NCBI GenBank assembly: GCA_910588465.1
Contig: CAJUOP010000009.1
Span: forward strand, 15,131-79,130
Source of the DNA: an uncultured Christensenellaceae bacterium
GTDB taxonomy: Bacteria > Bacillota > Clostridia > Christensenellales > Borkfalkiaceae
Direction: 5' to 3'
DNA length: 64,000 nt
The notes beneath the pieces were generated by a model. It did no database searches. It was not told where the DNA came from and worked only from the letters and a program-made list of their open reading frames with translations. This document shows, one piece after another, positions 19,537 through 28,407 of this stretch (the stretch's first letter is position 1; every line of letters starts with the position of its first letter). The position numbers and the translations under genes are program-made.

Positions 19537-19865
19537 GGGGATTCCCGCGGTCGCGCTGCTCCCTACTTCGCGCGATGCGCTCGTGCCGTCCAAGGTGAAA
19601 ACATTCAGAAAGACGGGACAGAATGACAGATTAAAAACGAAGGCGGTCGCTTTTGCTAGATACTTCGCGCGTTGCGCTCGTGCCGCTGTTGGTTGCCGTT
19701 TGGGTTGATGGCGTATTGGCGAAACAGCGGGGCAGCATGACGGGAGCGACGGGGGCAGCATGACGTAAGTCCCAAAGGATTCGGTTACGTAACTCCTCAC
19801 AGCGAAGCGTTTAAGCGTCGGTTCTGTCATTCTGAGGCGCGGCGGAGCCGCACCGTGGGAATCTA
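19537..19865. repeat. Dispersed repeat cluster (copy 5), no gene
   Basis: The ~390-base gap between the module B regulator and the pheS promoter holds only repeat material: GGGGATTCCCGCGG, then a composite with CCCTACTTCGCGCGATG and GCTCGTGCCGTCCAAGG, degenerate GCAGCATGACG pieces, and a final arm TGTCATTCTGAGGC...GGGAATC. The 19539-19600 composite recurs in reverse complement at about 25478-25535. Open frames here have no coding character. Confidence 0.75.
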
Positions 19866-19910
19866 TGCTGCCCGTCATTTAATTTCCTTTTCCGCAGCCG
19901 TTAAAAAAAG

Positions 19911-19939
19911 TTGACAATTTTTAAAAACTTGTCTATAAT
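19911..19939 (+). promoter_or_regulatory. Consensus sigma-A promoter of pheST-nadA
   Basis: TTGACA (19911-19916), 17 bases, TATAAT (19934-19939). Confidence 0.92.
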
Positions 19940-19945
19940 AGCGGT

Positions 19946-20186
19946 AATAAAGGCAATCAAGCGGAAGAGACGCGGCAGACCCGTTTTTACAGAGAAAAAC
20001 TCCTTGGCTGAAAGAGTTTGAAACGGCTTCGCGGTATTCCCCCGCCAGCCGCTTTTCCGAACGGAACTTTAAGAAAAGCCGTGCCCCGCGTAAAGGGAAA
20101 AACGAGGCGCGCACACTGCGCGCGAAAACAGGTGGTACCGCGGAAACTTTCGCCCTGTGAGAATTTTCTCACGGGCTTTTTGTTTT
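19946..20186 (+). ncRNA. T-box riboswitch leader of pheST
   Basis: About 240 bases from the start site to a leader terminator. The T-box sequence AACAGGTGGTACCGCGG is at 20127-20143 and is followed by a terminator (GCCCTGTGAG at 20152-20161, CTCACGGGC at 20168-20176, then T-rich). Uncharged tRNA pairing at the specifier and T-box should prevent termination. A UUC codon at 20028-20030, after the GCTGAAAGAG segment of stem I, is the natural phenylalanine specifier; I did not fold the RNA. Confidence 0.93.
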
Positions 20187-20199
20187 ATAAGGAGGCAAT

Positions 20200-21225
20200 A
20201 TGGAACAGGAAAAAACCGATCAGCTGGAACAAAGCGCCATAAAAGAGGCGGAGCAGGCAGAGGACAGCCGCGCCCTTTACGAGGTAAAAATGCGCTTTTT
20301 GGGGCGCATGGGCAGCGTGATCCAACTCATGAAAAAAATGCGCGATCTTCCGCCCGAGGAACGCCCCGAATTCGGCAAGAAGGTAAACGCCCTGCGCGAG
20401 CGGCTGGAACGCGCGTTCGAGCGGATCGAGCTTGCCTTGAAAATGCGCGAGCTTGCCGAGCGGCTGAAAACGGAGAACGTAGACGTCACCATGCCTGGAA
20501 GAAAGCGGGCTTCGGGCGCGCTACATCCCGTTACGGTCGTAAAAAATCAGCTCGTCGATATTTTTGCGGGCATGGGCTTCGAGATTTACGAGGGTCCCGA
20601 AATCGAGAGCGAATATTATAACTTCACCGCGCTCAATACGCCCGCGGATCACCCCGCCCGCGACATGCAGGACACCTTTTATTTAAACGACAGTTTTCTG
20701 CTTCGCACGCAGACGAGCGCGGGACAAATCCGCGTGATGGAAAACAAAAAGCCGCCCATTAAGGTGCTTTCTCCCGGACGGGTGTTCCGCTCGGACGACG
20801 ACGCGACCCATTCGCCCATGTTCCACCAGATGGAGGGGCTGGTGGTGGACAAGGGCGTTACGCTGTGCGATTTAAGGGGAATGTTGGACGAATTCGCCCG
20901 CACCATGTTTTCCGAAACGAGCAAAACGCGGCTGCGCCCTTCGTACTTTCCGTTTACCGAGCCGTCGGTCGAAGTGGACGTTTCCTGCGCCGCCTGCGGG
21001 GGCGATGGCTGCGCGCTGTGCAAGGGCACGGGCTGGATCGAGGTTCTGGGCGCAGGCATGGTGCACGCAAACGTGCTGAAGAATTGCGGAGTCGATCCCG
21101 AGGAATATTCGGGCTTTGCGTTCGGCATGGGCGTCGAACGGATCGCCATGCTGAAATACGGCATCAACAATATTAAGCTGCTTACCGAAAACGACGTACG
21201 TTTTTTAGAGCAGTTCCGCGGTTGA
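20200..21225 (+). CDS. pheS: Phenylalanyl-tRNA synthetase alpha subunit
   Basis: 341-residue class II synthetase catalytic subunit. An N-terminal coiled coil (about residues 1-90) binds tRNA. Motif 2 and 3 regions are visible: FEIYEGPEIESEYYNF, HPARDMQDTFYL, SPGRVFRSDDDATHSPMFHQ and FAFGMGVERIAML. A Cys-rich insert (CAACGGDGCALCKGTGW) is a common zinc-like motif in Firmicute PheS. The ATG at 20200 follows AAGGAGG. Controlled by the T-box leader and 13 bases from pheT. Confidence 0.97.
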   Translation: MEQEKTDQLEQSAIKEAEQAEDSRALYEVKMRFLGRMGSVIQLMKKMRDLPPEERPEFGKKVNALRERLERAFERIELALKMRELAERLKTENVDVTMPGRKRASGALHPVTVVKNQLVDIFAGMGFEIYEGPEIESEYYNFTALNTPADHPARDMQDTFYLNDSFLLRTQTSAGQIRVMENKKPPIKVLSPGRVFRSDDDATHSPMFHQMEGLVVDKGVTLCDLRGMLDEFARTMFSETSKTRLRPSYFPFTEPSVEVDVSCAACGGDGCALCKGTGWIEVLGAGMVHANVLKNCGVDPEEYSGFAFGMGVERIAMLKYGINNIKLLTENDVRFLEQFRG

Positions 21226-21238
21226 GGGAGGAGAGAAG

Positions 21239-23635
21239 ATGAAAGTACCGTTCAGTTGGTTAAAGGATTACGTAGATATCAACGTCACCGCAGAGCAGCT
21301 GCAAGAAAAGCTCTTTTCCTGCGGCTTCGAGGTGGAGGAGCTTATACGCCCCGGAAAGGACGTAACGGGCGTTTATACGGGCAAAATTCTCTCGGTGGAA
21401 AAGCACCCGGACGCCGACCGCCTTTCCGTTTGCAAGGTGGATTGCGGAGCACTGGGGCAGCGGCAGATCTGTACCGCCGCAACCAACGTGTTTGCGGGCG
21501 CCACGGTGCCCTGCGCGCTGGACGGCGCAACCGTTCTGCACGGGGAAGAAATTCAGAAAATCAAATCGGGCAAGCTTCGCGGCGTCGCCTCCGAGGGAAT
21601 GTTCTGTTCGGGCGAGGAGCTGGGGATCAACGACGATTATTACGAGGGCGCGGAGGTCAACGGGATTTTGATTTTAGACGAGGGGACCCCCATCGGCGAG
21701 GATATCCGCCCTATCGTGGGGCTGGACGACTATATATTCGATATCGCGGTGACCGCAAACCGTCCCGACTGTCAGAGCGTTCTGGGCATCGCCCGCGAGG
21801 TGGCGGCGATTTTAAAGCAGCCCCTTAAAATGCCCGCGCTCGACTTTACGTGCGAGCACGCGGACGTGAAAATTTCGGTAACGGTGGAGGAGCCCGCGCT
21901 GTGCCCGCGCTATCTGGGAAGATACGTAAAAGACGTTAAGACGGGGACTTCCCCCCGCCCGATGCGCCGCCGTCTGGCGCTTTGCGGGGTACGGTCGGTT
22001 TCGAACGTGGTCGATATCACCAACTACGTGCTGCTGGAAATCGGTCAGCCCATGCACGCGTTCGACCGCGCGTTTTTAAAGGAGGACCGAATCACCGTGC
22101 GCAGGGCGACGGCGGGCGAAAAAATCGTGACGCTGGACGGGAAAGAATTTACGCTCGAACCCGAAAATCTGTTAATTTGCGACGGAGAGCGCGGCGTGGC
22201 GCTTGCGGGGATCATGGGCGGGCAGAACAGCGAAATCCGTCCCGATACGTCGGAGGTGTTTTTGGAAGCCGCGAAATTTGCCCGCGACAACGTGAGGAGG
22301 ACTTCACGCGCGCTCGGACAGCGCAGCGATTCCTCCGCCCGCTTCGAAAAGGGCGTGGACGCGCTCTCGCCCGAGTTGGGCATGAAGCGCGCGCTGCACC
22401 TGATGCAGAAGCTGGGCTGCGGCACGCCGACCGATTGCTTTACGGACGCGAACGCGGCGGAGTTAACGCCCAAGACCGTCCGCACGACCTACGCGCAGAT
22501 CGACGCGCTGTTGGGGATTACGGTGCCCGAAGAGGAGACGAACGGCATTTTAACCCGCCTCGGTTTCGGCGTGCAGTCTTCGGACGGCAGCCTTACGGTG
22601 ACCGTTCCGCTTTGGCGGGAGGATATCGACGGTTGGGCGGATCTGGCGGAAGAGGTGATCCGCTCTTACGGGTACGAGCATATCAAGCCGACGTTTTTGG
22701 AAAACGCGACGGTAACGCACGGCGGGCTCACGGAGGAGCAGAAGCTGGAAGCGAAGTTTAAACGTACGCTGTGCGGGCAGGGTTTTTCGGAAGCGTGCAA
22801 CTACTCTTTCTATTCGCCCAAGGATCTCGATTTGCTGCGCCTTCCCGCAGACGCGCCCGAACGCAACGCCTTAAAAATTTTAAATCCCATTGGGGAAGAT
22901 TTGTCCGTCATGCGAACGGTGCTCGCGCCGTCCATGCTGCAAAACATCGTGCGCAACGTGCGCAGAGGAAACGCCGAGGGGCGGCTGTTCGAGCTTGCCA
23001 ACACCTATCATGCGCAGTTGCCGTTAAAGGAGCTCCCCGCCGAAACAAAGCGGTGCGCGCTCGGTATTTGGGGCTCGGCGGACTTTTTCGACTTAAAGGG
23101 CGCGACGGAAGCGATTGCCGAAGCGTTCGGCTTGACGCTTTCTTATACAAAAGGGGAAAAGCCGTTTTTACACCCCGGCGTGACCGCGCTGGTTACGCTC
23201 GACGGGCAGGAGGTCGGCTGGCTGGGCGAGCTGTACCCCTCGGTTGCCGAAGAGCTTGCGCTCGAAAAGAAGGTGTATTTGGGTGAGTTGAATTACGATT
23301 TGCTTTCAAAGAAGTTCGCGCGCGAAATCGCCTATCGCCCGTTGCCCAAATTCCCAGACGTTCAGCGCGATATCGCAATTGTTGCCGACGAAAAGGTGAC
23401 CTGCGCGCAGGCGGAGGAGTGCATTTATCGGGCGTGCAAATTCGTGACGAAGGCGGAGCTGTTCGATATTTACCGCGGGATCCAGCTGGGCAAGGACAAA
23501 AAGAGCATGGCGTTCCGCCTTACCTTTTCGCAGGGCGCTTCGGCGGAGAAGCCGCTCTCGCCCGAGACGGTGGACGGTTACTTTAAAAAGATACTGGGCA
23601 ATTTAAAATTCAATCTCGGCGCAGAACTGAGATAA
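21239..23635 (+). CDS. pheT: Phenylalanyl-tRNA synthetase beta subunit
   Basis: 798-residue editing and structural subunit. Domains in order: EMAP/OB-type tRNA-binding domain (about 40-150; VEKHPDADRLSVCKVDCG), B3/4 editing domain (SVSNVVDITNYVLLEIGQPMH lies in it), B5 domain, catalytic-like core and a C-terminal ferredoxin-fold anticodon-binding domain (PKFPDVQRDIAIV). Full length. Start ATG 21239 after GGGAGGAGAG, 13 bases after pheS. Confidence 0.97.
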   Translation: MKVPFSWLKDYVDINVTAEQLQEKLFSCGFEVEELIRPGKDVTGVYTGKILSVEKHPDADRLSVCKVDCGALGQRQICTAATNVFAGATVPCALDGATVLHGEEIQKIKSGKLRGVASEGMFCSGEELGINDDYYEGAEVNGILILDEGTPIGEDIRPIVGLDDYIFDIAVTANRPDCQSVLGIAREVAAILKQPLKMPALDFTCEHADVKISVTVEEPALCPRYLGRYVKDVKTGTSPRPMRRRLALCGVRSVSNVVDITNYVLLEIGQPMHAFDRAFLKEDRITVRRATAGEKIVTLDGKEFTLEPENLLICDGERGVALAGIMGGQNSEIRPDTSEVFLEAAKFARDNVRRTSRALGQRSDSSARFEKGVDALSPELGMKRALHLMQKLGCGTPTDCFTDANAAELTPKTVRTTYAQIDALLGITVPEEETNGILTRLGFGVQSSDGSLTVTVPLWREDIDGWADLAEEVIRSYGYEHIKPTFLENATVTHGGLTEEQKLEAKFKRTLCGQGFSEACNYSFYSPKDLDLLRLPADAPERNALKILNPIGEDLSVMRTVLAPSMLQNIVRNVRRGNAEGRLFELANTYHAQLPLKELPAETKRCALGIWGSADFFDLKGATEAIAEAFGLTLSYTKGEKPFLHPGVTALVTLDGQEVGWLGELYPSVAEELALEKKVYLGELNYDLLSKKFAREIAYRPLPKFPDVQRDIAIVADEKVTCAQAEECIYRACKFVTKAELFDIYRGIQLGKDKKSMAFRLTFSQGASAEKPLSPETVDGYFKKILGNLKFNLGAELR

Positions 23636-23652
23636 TCCCGCGGGAGACTTTC

Positions 23653-24567
23653 ATGACGATATTACAGATGCAGCAGGAAATTCTGCGGCTGAAAAAACAA
23701 AACGATATTTTAATTCTCGCCCATTCCTATCAGGGGCGGGAGGTTTGCGAGGTTGCCGATTTTACGGGCGATTCGTATGCGCTTGCGTGTAAGGCAAAAA
23801 CGGCGGTGCAAAGTACTGTTTTAATGTGCGGCGTGCGGTTTATGGCGGAAGTGGTTAAAATTCTCGCGCCCGAAAAGCGCGTGCTGCTCTCCGACTCGGG
23901 CGCGGGCTGCCCTATGGCGGAGCAGATCGACGCGGAGGAGCTTGCCGCGTTAAAGGAAAAGTATCCCAACGCGCTGACTGTCGCGTATATCAATACGACG
24001 GCGGAATTAAAAACGCTGTGCGACGTCTGTGTAACGTCCTCTTCGGCGGTAAAGATTTTAAAAAGCGTGCCGGAAAAGGAAATTCTGTTCGTACCCGATA
24101 TCAATCTCGGGAAGTACGTTGCGCAAAAATTACCCGAAAAGCAGTTTTATTTTATGCATGGCGGCTGTCCTACTCACGTGCGAGCGACAGGCGCGGACGT
24201 TGCGCGGGCAAGACGAGAGCACCCCGAGGCGCTGCTGCTTGCGCATCCCGAGTGCCGCCCCGAGGTATGGGAACAGGCGGATTACGTGGGCTCCACCAGC
24301 GGAATCATGAATTTCGCGCGGGAGAGCTCGGCAAAGGAATTTATCATCGCCACGGAAAATTCGATTGCGGAACACTTGCAGTTCGAGTGTCCGGAGAAAA
24401 GGTTTTATCCGCTCAGCAAAGATTTTGTGTGCCACAATATGAAGCTGACGACGCTGTTTCATGTGTACGATTGCTGTACGGGCGGCGGCGAAGAGATTGT
24501 TCTGGACGAGCCCACCCGCTCGGCGGCGAAAAAATGCCTCGACCGCATGATAGAGCTGGGCGGCTGA
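23653..24567 (+). CDS. nadA: Quinolinate synthase A
   Basis: 304-residue [4Fe-4S] enzyme condensing iminoaspartate with dihydroxyacetone phosphate in NAD synthesis. Three pseudo-repeated domains; probable cluster cysteines are C59 (MCGVRFMAE), C201 (HPEC) and C260 (CHNM). DFTGDSYALA, CPTHVRATG and GSTSGIMNFA are family-typical. It starts 17 bases after pheT and is presumably carried by the same T-box-controlled transcript. nadB and nadC, the usual partners, are not in this window. Confidence 0.95.
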   Translation: MTILQMQQEILRLKKQNDILILAHSYQGREVCEVADFTGDSYALACKAKTAVQSTVLMCGVRFMAEVVKILAPEKRVLLSDSGAGCPMAEQIDAEELAALKEKYPNALTVAYINTTAELKTLCDVCVTSSSAVKILKSVPEKEILFVPDINLGKYVAQKLPEKQFYFMHGGCPTHVRATGADVARARREHPEALLLAHPECRPEVWEQADYVGSTSGIMNFARESSAKEFIIATENSIAEHLQFECPEKRFYPLSKDFVCHNMKLTTLFHVYDCCTGGGEEIVLDEPTRSAAKKCLDRMIELGG

Positions 24568-24568
24568 G

Positions 24569-24615
24569 AAAAAGCGAAGGGGGTGCACATTTAAGTAGCG
24601 CCTCCTTCGCTTTTT
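24569..24615. terminator. Bidirectional terminator between nadA and module C
   Basis: AAAAAGCGAAGG (24569-24580) is complementary to CCTTCGCTTTTT (24604-24615) around a longer loop; T-runs face both convergent genes. Confidence 0.8.
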
Positions 24616-24892
24616 AATCATTGCTTAAAATATCCATTCCCAAGAGAATCCCGAAACGTAGCCCCTCTTTGTAGTACACAAGCGTTTCGTTACATAGGGC
24701 TAAGTCTTTGGTGTCGATAAACTCATTTAACAGTTTGGCGATTTCGGGATAGGGCTGTAAAGCGATTTTTAGCTTTTTGTGTTGTTCGGAAAGCAAATCG
24801 CATATTCGGGTGCCTTCTTCGTCCAATTCGATATGGTCGATGTCTCCGCGTTTTCCAAGTACCATTTGTTCAATTGCCGATTCGATTTTCAT
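24614..24892 (-). CDS. Small helical protein of XRE module C (DUF6809-like)
   Basis: 92-residue charged, helical, cytosolic protein with no known catalytic motif. It resembles the module A protein in size, in a central helical hairpin and in a C-terminal small/hydrophobic helix (GLRFGILLGMDIL); sequence identity is low. DUF6809 is my tentative family recall. The ATG at 24892 follows GGAGAAAAG. It diverges from the XRE gene at 25007, with an operator exactly filling its promoter spacer. Function unknown; the architecture fits a repressor-controlled small effector or co-regulator. Confidence 0.7.
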   Translation of the reverse strand: MKIESAIEQMVLGKRGDIDHIELDEEGTRICDLLSEQHKKLKIALQPYPEIAKLLNEFIDTKDLALCNETLVYYKEGLRFGILLGMDILSND

Positions 24893-24931
24893 GGCTTTTC
24901 TCCTTTATGGTGACGTAATGTTTATGGTTAT

Positions 24932-24960
24932 ATTATATTAACCATTATGGTTAAAGTCAA
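24932..24960 (-). promoter_or_regulatory. Promoter of module C whose 17-bp spacer is a perfect palindrome
   Basis: Minus strand TTGACT (24960-24955), TATAAT (24937-24932). The whole 17-bp spacer is TTAACCATTATGGTTAA (24938-24954), 8+1+8 perfect symmetry. ATGGTTA at 24924-24930 is a further half-site. Confidence 0.88.
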
Positions 24961-25006
24961 GCATTTTTTCTCCATTTTGGGTAAAATATGTTTAGGAGAG
25001 AAAAAC

Positions 25007-25213
25007 ATGAACTTTTCGGAACGATTGAGGCAATTACGCATAAGCCATAATTTGACATTAAGGGAAGTATCGGCGGCAATCGGATTAAGTTTAATGGCAT
25101 ATGCCCATTACGAACACGGCGACAGAGAGCCTTCTATTGAGACACTAAAAAAGCTCTGTGATTATTTTAATGTTTCCGCAGATTATTTGATCGGGCGGAC
25201 GGAAATATATTAA
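25007..25213 (+). CDS. Cro/CI-type XRE regulator of module C
   Basis: 68-residue single HTH_3 domain: LTLREVSAAIGLSLMAYAHY is the helix-turn-helix; the end FNVSADYLIGRTEIY shows the module signature. I start at ATG 25007, after AGGAGAG; an in-frame ATG at 24947 would add an unlike 20-residue tail and start inside the operator. Divergent from the small gene at 24892. AT-rich relative to pheT and the ATPase gene. Confidence 0.87.
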   Translation: MNFSERLRQLRISHNLTLREVSAAIGLSLMAYAHYEHGDREPSIETLKKLCDYFNVSADYLIGRTEIY

Positions 25214-25308
25214 ATAAATATTAAACAGAAACAAACCCAAGGCGACACATTCGACACGCGCGCTTTGGCGCGCGGCTCAGTGTGACATAATAGAACGCTT
25301 GTTCTTTT

Positions 25309-25535
25309 TGTCATTTTGAGGGAGCATAGCGACCGCGAGAATCTTGTGTGTCATTTATGCTTCGGGTATGAGATTCCTTCGCTGCGCTCTGAATGACAAA
25401 ACGGCAGGTGCGGAATGACAAAACGGCAGGTGCGGAATGACAAAACGGCGGGTGCGGAATGACAGGAGGGCGGTGCGGCCTTGGACGGCACGAGCGCATC
25501 GCGCGAAGTAGGGAGCATAGCGACCGCGAGAATCT
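25309..25535. repeat. Dispersed repeat cluster (copy 6) with 22-bp tandem array
   Basis: Fills the gap between module C and the ATPase terminator. An outer arm TGTCATTTTGAGGGAGC...GAGAATC is followed by GAGATTCCTTCGC and then four 22-bp units starting at 25391, 25413, 25435 and 25457 (GAATGACAAAACGGCAGG...). The last part (25478-25535) is the reverse complement of the composite at about 19539-19600. Confidence 0.8.
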
Positions 25536-25562
25536 TATACAGCAAAAACGGGAATATAAATT

Positions 25563-25606
25563 ATAAGCGCCCCTTGCAAATTGCAAGGGGCGCTTATTTT
25601 ATTTTA
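25563..25606. terminator. Long-stem intrinsic terminator, bidirectional
   Basis: Perfect 17-bp arms ATAAGCGCCCCTTGCAA (25563-25579) and TTGCAAGGGGCGCTTAT (25581-25597), followed by T-rich sequence on the plus strand and weaker on the minus strand. It ends the minus-strand ATPase gene. Confidence 0.8.
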
Positions 25607-25608
25607 AT

Positions 25609-28224
25609 TTAATCGGAGCTGTTCATTAAATCGCAAACCTTTATCAACCAGCCCGAAACGGGGAAGGCGGCAAGGATAATGCATATTAAATACAGTATCT
25701 GCGTTAAATTAAAGCTTACGGTTTCCCAGCCCGTGTAAATCAGATTGCCGAGCGGCGCGATGGCGAGCATGGCAATGCTGATCGCAAGCGATACCGCATA
25801 GGTTGCCGCGCGAAGCAGGTTAAACGGCTGCATAATGCGGAACAGCGTGACAAGCCCTCCGAACGAAACGGCGACCACCAAAAGGGCGTTGATCTGCGTA
25901 GTGCCGTTTACGTCCACCAGCAGCGATCCCAGCTGTTCTTCGGGCATAAACCGGATCCCCAAATAGACGGACATCACGCACACGATCAGCGTCAGCGCGC
26001 ACGGGATCGAACGCGACAGTACGTATAGGATAAACTTTCCCTTTACGCGGTTGGTGTTCGGTTGCAGCGCGATGATCACAGAGGGAAGCGCGGCGACGAG
26101 CGTTTCGAACAGCAGCATATTGTTGGTCGTAAAGAAATACTGCGAGCCGAGCGAAAAACAGATAATGGCGAGGATCGCCGTGAACAGCGTTTTCATAATA
26201 TAGAGCGCCGCGCTGTTTTTAATGTTGTTGATAACCCGCCGCCCCTCGTATACTACGGAGGGTAGATTTAAAAAGTTGTTGTCCGTAAGCACCAGGTGCG
26301 AGACGTTGCGCGCCGCTTCGCTGCCCGAGGCGACGGATACGGCGCAGTCCGCCTCTTTTAAGGCGAGGATGTCGTTCACGCCGTCGCCCGTCATTGCAAC
26401 GGTATTGCCCTGTTTTTTAATGGTGCGCACCAGAATCGCCTTTTGCTCGGGCGTGACTCGTCCGAACACGGTGTATTGGTTGGCAACGTTTTCCACTTCC
26501 AAATCGGTCAGCCCGTCGAGCGAGATATACTGCCCTGCGTTTTTCACGCCTACGCGGCGCGCCACCTCCGAAACGGTGACGGGGTTGTCGCCCGAGATAA
26601 TGCGGATATCCACGTCGTTTTCGCGGAACCATTTAATCGTTTCGATCGCGTCCGAACGGATATTGTCCGCAAGCGTGACCAGCGCGACGGGGCGCAGGAG
26701 CGCGGGCAGACGGTCGCCGTTCATCTGATTGGCGGAATAGGCGACGACCAGCACGCGCAAGCCCGACTGCGCGTATTGCTTTACGATTTTTTCGAGCTTC
26801 GGAGGCATGGGGCGGAGCACGAACTCGGGCGCGCCCATTACGAACGTTCCCTGGTCGCCGAACGTTACCGCCGAAAGCTTGCGCTTGCTCGAAAAGGGAA
26901 GCGTTGCGGTGGGCTGCAAGGCGTTGGAGTGCCCGAAGCGGTTATAGAGCGCAATGGAGGTTTGGTTGTTGTCGTCGAGGGCGGCGAGGATGCTGCCCAT
27001 GATTTCGTCAAAGGGCTGGTCGATAAACGTGTTTAATATCATGCAGTCGTTTACCGTCATTCTGCCGTCGGTGATCGTTCCCGTTTTATCCAGACAGAGC
27101 ACGTTGACGCGCGCGAGCATTTCCAGCGAATACAGATCCTGCACCAGCGTGTGCTTTTTGCCCAGCCGCCTTACGCCGATCGCCATGGCGAGGGTGGTTA
27201 ATAGCAGGAGCCCCGAAGGGATCATGCCGATGACGATGGAACCCGTGTACTGAATGGAGAGGGAAATGTCGTTCCCTGTTGCCAGCCAGTTGGTATAGAA
27301 CATCGCCGCCGCAACGAAGGGAATTAAAACGCCGATCACCCGAATAAACAGGCGAATGGAATTCATAATTTCCGAGCGGGGCTTTTTGTACTTTTTCGCC
27401 TTGGAAGTAAGGCTGTTGAGATAGGTGTTTTTTCCCACCTTTTCGGCGCGGGCGCGGCAGGCGCCGCTGGAAATAAAGCTGCCCGCGTACAGCATATCGC
27501 CGATTTGTTTTTTAACGGGGACCGATTCGCCCGTAAGGAGCGATTCGTTTACTTCCACGTTGCCGTCCGCCAAAATACAGTCGGTGGGGATCTGCTGCCC
27601 CGTTTCAAGCAAAATTACGTCGTCGAGCACGATTTCGCGCACGCCGACCTCCGTCTTTACTCCGCCGCGCATGACCTTTGCGGTAGAGGAGACGAGCACG
27701 GAAAGCTTATCTATTTGCTTTTTGGCGAGGATCTCCTGCACGATCCCGATGAGCAGATTCACGCCGAAAATGCCCACGAACAGGAACTGACTGATAGGCG
27801 CCTGCGCGAACACGAGCGCGACGGCAACCAAAAGGCACAGCAAGTTGAAAAACGTGCAGATATTGCCGAAGAATATGGCGCGGTAAGACTTGGAATACCG
27901 CTTGTTTACGTCGTTGAACAAAAACTGATTAAAGCGTGTTTCCACCTGCTCTTCCGAAAGCCCTTCGGTAAGCTCGGGCGAGAAGCGTTCCACTTCCGAT
28001 TCGTTGGGGATCTTTTTGGCTTTTTTAAACCGCTTCATCAGCTTTTTGCGGGTTTTATCGGGCGTCTTGCGGGGGCTTTCGCCTTCGAGCACGCGGGAAG
28101 AGAAATTTTTCGTTTCCTCTCCCTGTCCCTCCTCCGCAGGCTCTTCCGCGGGGAGCACTTCGCGCAGCTCCGATTTTTCCTCTTCGACCGCGTCCGTTTC
28201 CTTCCGTTTTTGTTTCGCTTTCAA
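25609..28224 (-). CDS. P-type cation-transporting ATPase (CtpE-like)
   Basis: About 871-residue membrane pump. Motifs: LTGESVPV (actuator), CLDKTGTITDG (phosphorylated Asp), TGDGVNDILALKEAD (hinge), about ten membrane segments. The region around the M4 helix and KHTLVQDLYSLEMLARVNVLCLD resembles mycobacterial CtpE, a calcium pump, rather than heavy-metal pumps; no N-terminal metal domain. M4 reads PSGL where most relatives have PEGL. A highly charged cytosolic N-terminal tail of about 100 Glu/Lys-rich residues precedes the first segment. Start is TTG at 28224 after GGGAGG; the longer frame to 28404 runs through the promoter. Substrate not certain. Confidence 0.85.
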   Translation of the reverse strand: MKAKQKRKETDAVEEEKSELREVLPAEEPAEEGQGEETKNFSSRVLEGESPRKTPDKTRKKLMKRFKKAKKIPNESEVERFSPELTEGLSEEQVETRFNQFLFNDVNKRYSKSYRAIFFGNICTFFNLLCLLVAVALVFAQAPISQFLFVGIFGVNLLIGIVQEILAKKQIDKLSVLVSSTAKVMRGGVKTEVGVREIVLDDVILLETGQQIPTDCILADGNVEVNESLLTGESVPVKKQIGDMLYAGSFISSGACRARAEKVGKNTYLNSLTSKAKKYKKPRSEIMNSIRLFIRVIGVLIPFVAAAMFYTNWLATGNDISLSIQYTGSIVIGMIPSGLLLLTTLAMAIGVRRLGKKHTLVQDLYSLEMLARVNVLCLDKTGTITDGRMTVNDCMILNTFIDQPFDEIMGSILAALDDNNQTSIALYNRFGHSNALQPTATLPFSSKRKLSAVTFGDQGTFVMGAPEFVLRPMPPKLEKIVKQYAQSGLRVLVVAYSANQMNGDRLPALLRPVALVTLADNIRSDAIETIKWFRENDVDIRIISGDNPVTVSEVARRVGVKNAGQYISLDGLTDLEVENVANQYTVFGRVTPEQKAILVRTIKKQGNTVAMTGDGVNDILALKEADCAVSVASGSEAARNVSHLVLTDNNFLNLPSVVYEGRRVINNIKNSAALYIMKTLFTAILAIICFSLGSQYFFTTNNMLLFETLVAALPSVIIALQPNTNRVKGKFILYVLSRSIPCALTLIVCVMSVYLGIRFMPEEQLGSLLVDVNGTTQINALLVVAVSFGGLVTLFRIMQPFNLLRAATYAVSLAISIAMLAIAPLGNLIYTGWETVSFNLTQILYLICIILAAFPVSGWLIKVCDLMNSSD

Positions 28225-28263
28225 AACGTTTCCTCCCGTTTGATTGCTTATTCGTTTATCCTT

Positions 28264-28292
28264 ATTATACTCCAAAGAAACGCGGTTGTCAA
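28264..28292 (-). promoter_or_regulatory. Consensus promoter of the P-type ATPase gene
   Basis: Minus strand TTGACA (28292-28287), 17 bases, TATAAT (28269-28264). Confidence 0.88.
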
Positions 28293-28353
28293 AAGTTCTT
28301 TTGCCGATTCCCGATTTTTTTGTTTCGAACTTACAATAACGGGCGGCGAAAAG

Positions 28354-28382
28354 TTGCGTTTCCCAAAAAAAAGTTGTATAAT
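28354..28382 (+). promoter_or_regulatory. Promoter of the serS operon
   Basis: TTGCGT (28354-28359), 17 bases, TATAAT (28377-28382). The leader is only about 20 bases, and no T-box is present. Confidence 0.8.
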
Positions 28383-28407
28383 GAGAAAAAATCGTCAGAG
28401 GCATTGT

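Noticed and set aside
19465..19878. 137-residue minus-strand open frame
   Set aside because: It runs through dispersed repeat material, has no ribosome site and its sequence (TEPTL, SHGAAPP) is repeat translation.
25391..25478. Possible CRISPR array
   Set aside because: 22-bp head-to-tail units without spacers; amplified repeat arm.
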